From NCBI RefSeq assembly GCF_001280005.1, contig NZ_LGDW01000031.1:1-24135 (forward strand): a stretch of 24,135 nt of DNA. The letters run 5' to 3'. How positions within the stretch are numbered: position 1 is the first letter of the stretch; each line of letters starts with the position of its first letter. Shown here one piece after another: positions 15,070 to 24,135 of this stretch. The position numbers and the translations under genes were made by a program. The notes beneath the pieces were generated by a model. The model was not told the DNA's origin, ran no database searches, and saw only the letters and a list, made by a program, of their open reading frames with translations. The DNA comes from Streptomyces sp. NRRL WC-3618 (GTDB taxonomy: Bacteria; Actinomycetota; Actinomycetes; Streptomycetales; Streptomycetaceae).

Positions 15070-16223
15070 CGGCTTTCCTCCGAGCCGTCGGACACGACGT
15101 CCGCTGTGTGCGCGGTGTCGGCGGCGACGTCCCGCGCCTCGTCCCCGGTGCGGAGGGTGAGGGGATCGACCACGGTGGTGCACCGGGTCCAGCGCGTGAC
15201 CTCCTTCTCGTCAAGGCGTCCGACCACCTCCGGTTCAGGGGCCGGAGGCGAGTCGAGCAGGCCGTGGGCGGCGCAGTAGTCGTCGTCGTACACCGTGCCG
15301 AGGTAGCGCTGCGGACCGTCGGGGAAGATCGCCGCGATGCGGGCGTCCGCGGGCATCGTCCGGGCGAACCAGCCGGCCACCGTGGCGACCGCTCCCACGC
15401 TCCATCCGCCGGTCGCGTAGTGGGAGGCGGCGAGTCGGCGGCAGGTCCACACCGCCTCGTTGGGGGCGACCCAGTGGACCTCGCTGAAGTTCTCGTACGC
15501 CACGTTGCGCGGGTAGATGCTGGAACCGAGCCCGCGCATCAGCCGGGGCTTCGCGGGCTGGCCGAAGATCGTCGAACCGATCGTGTCCACCCCGACGACT
15601 GTCAGCTCCGGGTACAGCTGCCGCAGGACGCGGGAGACGCCCGCGGAGTGGCCGCCGGTGCCGACGCTGCACACCAGCACGTCGATGTGGCCCATTTCGG
15701 CGGCGAGTTCGAGGGCCAGCGGGGTGTAGGCGGCAACGTTGTCCGGGTTGTTGTACTGGTCCGGGCACCAGGAGCCGGGCTGCTGCTCAAGGAGCTGCTG
15801 GACGCGCTCACGGCGGGCCTGCTGCCAGCCGCCGGTGGGGTGCGCCTCGGAGACGACGTTGACCTGGGCGCCGTACGCGGTCAGCAGCCGCGTCATGGAC
15901 AGCTCCAGCCCCGGGTCGGTGACCAGGGTGACCGGGTGGCCGTACACCATGCCGGCCAGGGCGAGCCCCAGGCCCAGCGTTCCGCTGGTGGACTCGATGA
16001 TCCGTCCGCCGGGCCGCAGATCGCCACGGGCGCGCGCCCGTTCGACCATGTGCAGTCCCGGACGGTCCTTGATTCCGCCGGGGTTGAAGCCCTCCAGCTT
16101 GGCCCAGAAACCGCGTCCGGCCGGGACCAGTGGCTCCGACACACGCAGGAGCGGTGTGTTGCCGACCAGTCCCGACAGGGCGGACTGGCCGGAGGTGGGG
16201 GCATCGTTCGTCAGTGATCGCAT
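15066..16223 (-). CDS. PLP-dependent cysteine-synthase-family enzyme
   Basis: A 385-residue fold-type II PLP enzyme. K52 in [10 protein letters not shown] is the Schiff-base lysine; classical CysK has GGSVKDR. The substrate loop reads STSGTLG where CysK has TSGNTG, so the conserved Asn is replaced by Thr. [10 protein letters not shown] (~186-195) is the phosphate-binding glycine loop, and QYNNPDN matches the conserved Gln-x-x-Asn-Pro region. A C-terminal extension of ~50 acidic residues has no clear fold. O-acetylserine sulfhydrylase is one option, but the altered loops and the coupled transporter also suit a beta-substituting enzyme making an unusual amino acid (SbnA-like enzymes are an example of such diversion). 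The ATG at 16223 has a modest GAGAG site about 8 nt upstream. The MFS gene follows with a 4-nt overlap. Confidence 0.88.
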   Translation of the reverse strand: MRSLTNDAPTSGQSALSGLVGNTPLLRVSEPLVPAGRGFWAKLEGFNPGGIKDRPGLHMVERARARGDLRPGGRIIESTSGTLGLGLALAGMVYGHPVTLVTDPGLELSMTRLLTAYGAQVNVVSEAHPTGGWQQARRERVQQLLEQQPGSWCPDQYNNPDNVAAYTPLALELAAEMGHIDVLVCSVGTGGHSAGVSRVLRQLYPELTVVGVDTIGSTIFGQPAKPRLMRGLGSSIYPRNVAYENFSEVHWVAPNEAVWTCRRLAASHYATGGWSVGAVATVAGWFARTMPADARIAAIFPDGPQRYLGTVYDDDYCAAHGLLDSPPAPEPEVVGRLDEKEVTRWTRCTTVVDPLTLRTGDEARDVAADTAHTADVVSDGSEESR

Positions 16224-16321
16224 GCTTGTTGCTCTCGCTCGATGAATGCACGGTGGGGGTTCGTCACGCGCGCCTCGGCGGCGAAAGGGATCGTTGATCC
16301 GGATCGAGCCGTGGGGGCGCG

Positions 16322-16341
16322 GCAGCCGGTGCTTCGGCTGC
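16322..16341 (-). terminator. small hairpin after the 16353-16757 gene
   Basis: GCAGCCG and CGGCTGC, perfect 7-bp arms with a 6-nt loop, lie 11 bp past the stop of the His/Cys membrane gene on the minus strand. There is no T-tract. A weak terminator is the likely role. Confidence 0.45.
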
Positions 16342-16352
16342 GAGCGAGAGGT

Positions 16353-16757
16353 CTAGATGCGCCAGCGGGATGTGCGTACGAGTGCTGCCCGGCCGTTGCG
16401 TGTCCGTCTTCCGCATGTCGCACCGGGCGCGGGCGGAGACCGCAGGGCGGTGGCCCCGGCGACGGCGACCACGATGACAGCCGCCGCACTCGTGGGAGGC
16501 TGCTCCGGTGCCTGCGCGGTCGTACGGAGGGTCGCGTCCGGGGTGCACTGCTCCGCGCCGTGCGAATGGTGCGGAGTGTGCGGCTCGGCGCCGCCCGGTG
16601 TCGCCGCGAGCGCCGTGACGGCGGCGGGCGTCGGCGCGTGGGGCTTCTCGGGCGTCCCGTGCGCGACCGCGCACAGGACGAGCATCAGAAACAGGGCCGC
16701 CTGGATCAGCGAGCTGAGTCGACGCGCGCATGGCAAGCCGGTCCGGGTGCCGAGCAT
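16353..16757 (-). CDS. small His/Cys-rich membrane protein
   Basis: A 134-residue predicted membrane protein. One hydrophobic segment (SSLIQAALFLMLVLCAVAHG, ~15-34) is followed by a Pro/Ala/His-rich stretch with HTPHHSHGAEQC (~66-77). A second hydrophobic segment follows (SAAAVIVVAVAGATAL), then a basic tail. The order, a membrane segment ending in HG and then a His cluster leading to Glu-x-Cys, mirrors the DUF6153-like protein encoded just upstream, so they may be distant paralogues. The His/Cys cluster could bind a metal such as copper. I chose ATG 16757; the frame is open to 16838, but only a poor TTG start would use it. No good ribosome site is visible, which lowers confidence in the exact start. 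Confidence 0.65.
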   Translation of the reverse strand: MLGTRTGLPCARRLSSLIQAALFLMLVLCAVAHGTPEKPHAPTPAAVTALAATPGGAEPHTPHHSHGAEQCTPDATLRTTAQAPEQPPTSAAAVIVVAVAGATALRSPPAPGATCGRRTRNGRAALVRTSRWRI

Positions 16758-16941
16758 GGGCACCGCCGTACGGGGATGGGGAAGCACTGGTCCTCCGTGC
16801 AGACGCCGTCTCTCCGGTGGGGAGGAGTCGGCGGGCAAAGGTGGGGAAAGGACGCCGGGACCGGACGAATCGTTCCCTCTGCCCGTCCGGCATGGCCGGA
16901 GGGTGTGGTGGAACGGCCGGGTGGGTGGAAGCCGCGGGCTC

Positions 16942-17388
16942 CTAGACCCGCTGCACCACGGACGCTCTCATGGCCACCGCGGCCGCCTCACGGAGATCGA
17001 CGCCCGCACGACCCGTCCTGGGGTCAGTACTCGCGGCAACGCCCGGTTCGCGAACGGAGACCGCAAAACAGGGAGATGCCCCCGTGGACGCCTGCTGCGA
17101 CTGCCCCGAAGCGCAGTGCTCGCCAGGGTTCTGGAAGTCGTGGTCCATGTGACCGTCCGTCACCACCGCGAGAAACGCGCCCCGCACCCCGGCGACGCCG
17201 TGCCCTGCCTCGACAGGGCCTCCCAGGGCGACCACGGCACTGGTCGACAGGTGTCCCTTGGCGCTCTCAACAGTGGCCCCGTGCGCGAGGAGGAGGCCGA
17301 GCAGCAGGACGGCGAAGGTCAGCACGCGCACCGGCCCCGAGTGAAAGCGAGCCCGCGCGGTGCGCCAGGGTGACCAAGCCGTAACCAT
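16942..17388 (-). CDS. DUF6153-like small membrane protein
   Basis: A 148-residue actinobacterial membrane protein of unknown function, recognised as DUF6153-like. A basic N-terminus precedes one hydrophobic segment (VRVLTFAVLLLGLLLAHG, ~20-38). The outer part then carries HMDHDFQNPGEHCASGQSQQ, with clustered His, Glu and Cys, and a second Cys in SPCFAVSVRE; a metal site or disulfide is plausible. ATG 17388 has no ribosome site, but TAGCAT ends 6 nt upstream, the arrangement of a leaderless mRNA. An imperfect hairpin (16886-16900, TCCGGC-ATG-GCCGGA) lies past the stop. The similar gene at 16353-16757 follows on the same strand after 184 bp. Confidence 0.8.
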   Translation of the reverse strand: MVTAWSPWRTARARFHSGPVRVLTFAVLLLGLLLAHGATVESAKGHLSTSAVVALGGPVEAGHGVAGVRGAFLAVVTDGHMDHDFQNPGEHCASGQSQQASTGASPCFAVSVREPGVAASTDPRTGRAGVDLREAAAVAMRASVVQRV

Positions 17389-17394
17389 GCCGTG

Positions 17395-17400
17395 ATGCTA
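17395..17400 (-). promoter_or_regulatory. -10 box for the DUF6153-like gene
   Basis: TAGCAT on the minus strand fits the TAnnnT pattern and ends exactly 6 nt before the ATG at 17388, where no ribosome site exists. Transcription would begin at or next to the start codon. No good -35 hexamer is visible at 17-18 nt spacing. Confidence 0.5.
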
Positions 17401-17677
17401 GCGGGTCGACGGCAGTGATCCACCGACTCCCCCGGGACATCGGGCCAACGCGCCACACGAATGGCCTATTCACCCCGGTCCTGCTGATACTCCAGCCGGT
17501 CCTACGCCCAACTCAACCTGGAATGACGGCAGTTGTACGGAGAACGCGCATCCTGGCCTCGATCCCGTACCTCCCGGCGGACGGTGGACGGGCGCGCTCG
17601 ATGCCGATCCGTGCGTCACGGACGCGAGGCGGTTCACTTGTGCTGGATTTGTGAACACCCTGGGCCGGACCCGTCCA
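17401..17677. other. gene-free divergent region
   Basis: I see no credible gene in this stretch between the DUF6153-like gene and the TetR gene. The + strand frame at 17415-17654 is open but lacks a ribosome site and normal codon bias. Two direct copies of CCGGTCCT lie near 17475-17505. GTTCAC and GTGAAC form a 6-bp inverted pair around 13 bp near 17631-17656, a possible operator. The region is less GC-rich than its neighbours, as promoter regions usually are. Confidence 0.5.
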
Positions 17678-17704
17678 TTGGAGGCCGTATCCGATCGGTA
17701 AGGT
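17678..17704 (+). promoter_or_regulatory. promoter and possible operator of the TetR gene
   Basis: TAAGGT at 17699-17704 fits a -10 box and ends 6 nt before the ATG at 17711, indicating a leaderless mRNA. TTGGAG at 17678-17683 is a -35-like hexamer but the spacing is a short 15 bp. The palindrome CCGATCGG (17691-17698) sits directly against the -10, a typical place for an autorepressing TetR operator. Confidence 0.5.
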
Positions 17705-17710
17705 GTTCGC

Positions 17711-18430
17711 ATGACAACCGGGGTTCGCCGCAGAATGGGAGTCGAGGAACGCCGGCGGCAGTTGATCGGCGTCGCCCTCGAACTGTTCAGCCGCCGCTCG
17801 CCCGACGAGGTCTCCATCGACGAGATCGCGTCGGCCGCGGGCATCTCGCGCCCACTGGTCTACCACTACTTCCCCGGCAAACTCAGCCTGTACGAGGCCG
17901 CGTTGAAGCGCGCGGCGGACGACCTGGCGGGCCGGTTCGTGGAACCGCAGGAAGGTCCGCTGGGGGCACGGCTGCTGCGGGTGATGCACCGCTTCTTCGA
18001 CTTCGTCGACCAACACGGGCCCGGTTTCGCGGCGTTGATGCGCGGCGGTCCCGCGGTCTCCGCGGACGAGGTGCGCTCGAGCAACGCCTCGGCGACGAAC
18101 GCTCTCATCGACGCCGTCCGACAGGCCGCGTACGTCGAGATCCTGTCGCATCTGGAGCTGGGCGTCGAAGAGGCGCCCGCCCGACTGGAGTTGGTGATCC
18201 GGACGTGGATATCGCTCGTCGAGTCGACCGCGCTGATCTGGCTGGACGGACGGCGCGTGCCGCGCGGTGAGCTGGAGGCGCAGCTCGTGCACGACTTCGC
18301 GGCGCTGGCCGCCGTAAGCGCCGCCTACGACGAGGAGATGGCCGCGCTGCTGCGCCGGATGCTCGAACAGGAGCCCCCCGAGGGCCCGTTCAGCGACCTG
18401 GTCGCACGGCTCATCTCGCTCGCGTCCTGA
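17711..18430 (+). CDS. TetR-family transcriptional regulator
   Basis: A 239-residue TetR-family repressor. The N-terminal DNA-binding domain (~10-60) contains RRRQLIGVALELFSRRSP, then the helix-turn-helix VSIDEIASAAGISRPLVYHYFPGK. The C-terminal ~170 residues are helical and would bind an unknown ligand, with a dimerisation face near ALIDAVRQAAYVEIL and RTWISLVESTALIWLDG. The ATG at 17711 has no ribosome site; a TAAGGT box 6 nt upstream indicates a leaderless transcript, and an 8-bp palindrome beside it may be its operator. Its target could be itself or the divergent DUF6153-like gene 322 bp away. The gene converges on the isomerase gene with a 19-bp gap. Confidence 0.92.
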   Translation: MTTGVRRRMGVEERRRQLIGVALELFSRRSPDEVSIDEIASAAGISRPLVYHYFPGKLSLYEAALKRAADDLAGRFVEPQEGPLGARLLRVMHRFFDFVDQHGPGFAALMRGGPAVSADEVRSSNASATNALIDAVRQAAYVEILSHLELGVEEAPARLELVIRTWISLVESTALIWLDGRRVPRGELEAQLVHDFAALAAVSAAYDEEMAALLRRMLEQEPPEGPFSDLVARLISLAS

Positions 18431-18449
18431 CGCCTGTCGTCAACCGGGC

Positions 18450-18806
18450 TCAGTTGTCGAACTTCCGGTAGGAGTCGTCGAGTTCGCGGACCTCGACCGA
18501 GGCGTGCAGGGCGAGGCCCTCGATCGGCTTCACGTGGGCGCGCACCAGTTCCAGTACCGATTCCGTCAGCTGGGCCTTCGTCGCCACCGTGCGCCCGGTG
18601 AGCATGCCGATCCAGACGTGCACGATCGCGTGGCCCTCGTTGTCCGCGCCGACCGTGGCGTCCTCGGTACGACGGAACTGCGTCTTGCAAGCCTCGGGCT
18701 TCGCCTTCGCCGTGGCGACGACCTCCTCGTGCAGCGCGAGCGCGAACGCGCGCCGGTCGAAGGACTCGGCCAGCGAATCCGAGTAGTCGACGGTGATCTG
18801 CGGCAT
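18450..18806 (-). CDS. 5-carboxymethyl-2-hydroxymuconate isomerase-like (tautomerase family)
   Basis: A 118-residue protein matching the CHMI (HpaF) branch of the tautomerase superfamily, which isomerises unsaturated dicarboxylic acids in homoprotocatechuate breakdown. The start MPQITVDYSDSL places Pro right after the initiator Met, where it would be the catalytic N-terminal base after Met removal. Other family features are FALALHEEVVATA, CKTQFRRTED, HAIVHVWIGMLTGRT, and the KAQLTESVLELV helix. No other catabolic gene lies nearby, so its substrate is open. The ATG at 18806 has AGGGG about 8 nt upstream. It lies 74 bp downstream of the phosphatase gene on the same strand; a 9-bp direct repeat (CGACTGGTG twice, 18827-18844) lies in that gap. 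Confidence 0.88.
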   Translation of the reverse strand: MPQITVDYSDSLAESFDRRAFALALHEEVVATAKAKPEACKTQFRRTEDATVGADNEGHAIVHVWIGMLTGRTVATKAQLTESVLELVRAHVKPIEGLALHASVEVRELDDSYRKFDN

Positions 18807-18880
18807 GGATCAAACCCCTGTTTCTACGACTGGTGCGACTGGTGCGATCTGGACGACGGCACGGCCACCACACCCTAACC

Positions 18881-20509
18881 TCAGGCCTGATCAGCGAGCC
18901 TCAGGGCCAGCATCGCGATGTCGTCCTCCCGGTCGTGGCCGAAGCTGTGCAGCAGCGTGTCGCACAGGGCGTCGAGTCCAGGCAGCGCGCCGGAGGCGGC
19001 GGCGCGCAGGTGTTCCAGGGAGTCCGCGAGGTCGGTGCCCCGGGTCTCGATCAGGCCGTCGGTGACCATGAGGAGCCGGTCGGTGGGTTCGAGGAACAGT
19101 TCGGCGGGCGGCGGATGGGCGAGGCCCACACCGAGCAGCGGGCCCGCCGCCTTGGCGTAGTCGGCGTCGCCGGTGTCCCGGATGATCAGCGGCGGGATGT
19201 GACCGGCGTTGGCGATACGGGTGCGTCCGGTGGCCGGGTCGACGAGTACCAGGCAGACAGTGGCCGTGATCTCCGGGTGATAGCGCTGGAGCATCCGGTC
19301 GAGGCGCTCGGCGAGCACGGCCGGGTCACTGTCCTCGACGCTGTAGGCACGCAGCGCGTGCCGGATCTCGACCATCACGGTGGCCGCGTCCAGGGAGTGC
19401 CCGACGACGTCGCCGACCGCGGTGAGCACGCCGTCGTCGGTGCGCAGGGCCGCGTAGAAGTCGCCGCCGATCTCGGCGTCCCGGGACGCCGGCACGTACC
19501 GGACCACGACGTCGATGCCGGGCAGTTCGGGCAGCCGGTCGGGGCGCGGCAGGAAGCTGTGTTGGAGGGTGAGGGCGACATTGCGTTCGACCTGGTACAT
19601 GAGCAGCGGTTCGGCGGCGAGGACGGTGGCCTGGGCGAGCCGGGCCAGCAGGGACTCGTTCTCGGGGTTCACCCTGCGCATCCCGCGGGTGGGGGTGGCC
19701 AGGCACACGGAGGCCCTGCCGTCCTCGGTGGGGATCAGTACCAGGCGGGCGTCGTGCTCCACGCCCGGCCGGAAGAACCCGGCGGGCCACAGGGGCGCGG
19801 GCACCGTGGTGATCTGTACGCCGCTGTGCCCCCGGGTGAGGCGCCGGAGCAGGCCCGCCACGACGCGGTGGGCGCTCTCGTCCGGCATGGCGAGCGAGGT
19901 GCGGTTCCGGGAGGTCGCGCGGTACAGCTCGTCGTCCGGGCCGAGGAAGAACACGGCGGCGGGCGAGCCGGTGAGCCGGGCGGCGCCCTCGGCGGCGGCG
20001 TCGGCGAGGTTCTGGAGGGAACGGGCCCCCTGGATGGTGAAAATCGTCTCCGACAGCAGGTTCAGCCGCCGCGCCAGCGCCTGGTCGTCGGCCCGCAGCC
20101 GCGACGCGCGCACCGCGGCCCGCAGCACCGAGTCGATCTCCTCGGGCTCGGCGGGCACCCTCAGATAGGCCTCCCCGCCCGCGTCGAGTCCGTCGCAGCG
20201 GGCGCCCGGGGCCACGGCGGAGGCGGAGAAGTGCACGACGGGCAGGCCGGCCATGTGCGGCCTGGCCTTGAGCCGGCGGCACAGCTCGACACCGCTCATG
20301 TCGGGCAGGTTCACGTCGATGAGGGCCACGTCGGGCAGGATGCCCTTGCGCAGCCGTACGTCGAGTTCGGCGAGCGCCTCGTGGCCGCCGGCGACCGGGA
20401 CGACCTGGTAACCGGCGCGGCGGAGCAGGGCACTCATGGCGTACCGGCTTGCCGCGGTGTCGTCCACGACGAGCACGGTGATGTCGGTCCACTTGCCGTT
20501 GCTGTCCAT
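18881..20509 (-). CDS. receiver-GAF-PP2C (SpoIIE-type) phosphatase
   Basis: A 542-residue cytoplasmic signalling protein. Residues ~10-130 form a response-regulator receiver: D16/D17, phosphoacceptor D65 in LIDVNLPDMSG and S95 are present, but the conserved Lys is replaced by Val (YLRVPAEPEE, V118). Residues ~150-300 look like a GAF domain. Residues ~310-540 form a SpoIIE/PP2C phosphatase, with metal-binding Asp residues in IGGDFYA, VGDVVGH, MVTDGLIE and HDREDDIAML. Such proteins usually dephosphorylate anti-anti-sigma factors, though no partner is encoded nearby. ATG 20509 is the start: AAGG lies 8 nt upstream and the receiver begins within ten residues. The frame is open to 20986 through unrelated Arg-rich sequence. 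A hairpin separates it from the pullulanase gene. Confidence 0.93.
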   Translation of the reverse strand: MDSNGKWTDITVLVVDDTAASRYAMSALLRRAGYQVVPVAGGHEALAELDVRLRKGILPDVALIDVNLPDMSGVELCRRLKARPHMAGLPVVHFSASAVAPGARCDGLDAGGEAYLRVPAEPEEIDSVLRAAVRASRLRADDQALARRLNLLSETIFTIQGARSLQNLADAAAEGAARLTGSPAAVFFLGPDDELYRATSRNRTSLAMPDESAHRVVAGLLRRLTRGHSGVQITTVPAPLWPAGFFRPGVEHDARLVLIPTEDGRASVCLATPTRGMRRVNPENESLLARLAQATVLAAEPLLMYQVERNVALTLQHSFLPRPDRLPELPGIDVVVRYVPASRDAEIGGDFYAALRTDDGVLTAVGDVVGHSLDAATVMVEIRHALRAYSVEDSDPAVLAERLDRMLQRYHPEITATVCLVLVDPATGRTRIANAGHIPPLIIRDTGDADYAKAAGPLLGVGLAHPPPAELFLEPTDRLLMVTDGLIETRGTDLADSLEHLRAAASGALPGLDALCDTLLHSFGHDREDDIAMLALRLADQA

Positions 20510-20532
20510 CCGCCCGCCCTTGGACACACCGA

Positions 20533-20563
20533 TGGGGCAGACCGGGGGTCCGCGTCTGCCCCA
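20533..20563 (-). terminator. terminator after the pullulanase gene
   Basis: Perfect 10-bp stem, TGGGGCAGAC and GTCTGCCCCA, around an 11-nt loop. It lies 18 bp past the pullulanase stop and 24 bp before the phosphatase start on the same strand, so it should end pullulanase transcription while the phosphatase promoter overlaps it or lies within it. Confidence 0.75.
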
Positions 20564-20580
20564 CCAAAGATATGCCCTTC

Positions 20581-24135
<3,555 letters not shown>

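Noticed and set aside
13825..15279. 484-codon plus-strand frame over the MFS gene
   Set aside because: Gly/Gln/Arg/His-rich shadow; the minus-strand frame encodes an obvious 12-segment transporter.
16211..16489. 92-codon minus-strand frame between the PLP gene and the His/Cys gene
   Set aside because: It overlaps both neighbours in other frames, with Arg/Pro/Ser-rich shadow composition.
17415..17654. 79-codon plus-strand frame in the TetR upstream region
   Set aside because: No ribosome site, no codon bias and no recognisable features; it overlaps probable promoter DNA.

Overview
The window is high-GC actinobacterial chromosome and almost certainly comes from Streptomyces. Coding frames show strong G/C bias at third positions. 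Starts are often GTG or TTG, and several genes appear leaderless. The gene set is typical of the genus: eukaryote-like glutamine synthetase GlnII, an HtpX/PspAB pair, a DUF6153-type membrane protein, and a very large secreted pullulanase. I see no rRNA, tRNA, CRISPR array, transposase or phage gene. It reads as core chromosome with a few lineage-specific genes. From memory, the order resembles the glnII neighbourhood of S. coelicolor, but I could not check that.

Layout. 1-76: a GGGCT microsatellite at the window edge. 76-1473 (-): ClC-family channel or antiporter. 1751-3333 (+): htpX and pspAB, a membrane-stress pair. 3398-3706 (-): small conserved protein. 3847-4221 (+): ArsC/Spx-fold reductase-like protein. 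4491-5519 (+): glnII with a candidate GlnR box upstream and a very strong terminator downstream. 5618-6440 (+): a 40-codon leader-peptide-like ORF, then a stand-alone OmpR-type winged-helix regulator. 6556-8492 (+): NarL-type sensor kinase and response regulator, overlapping by 16 nt. 8725-10419 (+): secreted DUF1996 protein with a long Asn/Gly/Gln repeat linker, followed by two tandem hairpin terminators.

10522-10983 (-): lipoprotein. 11124-11633 (+): TPR-like protein. 11736-13664 (+): a protein with a degenerate sigma-factor-like N-terminus, one membrane segment and a large outer domain. 13759-16223 (-): a translationally coupled pair, a PLP-dependent cysteine-synthase-fold enzyme followed by an MFS transporter. 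16353-17388 (-): two small His/Cys-rich membrane proteins. 17711-18430 (+): TetR regulator. 18450-18806 (-): tautomerase-family isomerase. 18881-20509 (-): receiver-GAF-PP2C (SpoIIE-type) phosphatase. 20581 to the window edge (-): the C-terminal 1184 residues of a secreted pullulanase whose start lies beyond 24135.

The likeliest functional units are htpX-pspAB (envelope quality control), the kinase/regulator pair, and the PLP-enzyme/MFS pair (make-and-export of a small amino-acid-like compound is one reading). Strong hairpins separate most transcription units. The least explained items are the leader ORF with tandem TGT cysteine codons, the sigma-like membrane fusion protein, the PLP/MFS pair with an altered substrate loop, the His/Cys-rich membrane protein pair, and the PP2C protein whose receiver lacks its conserved lysine.
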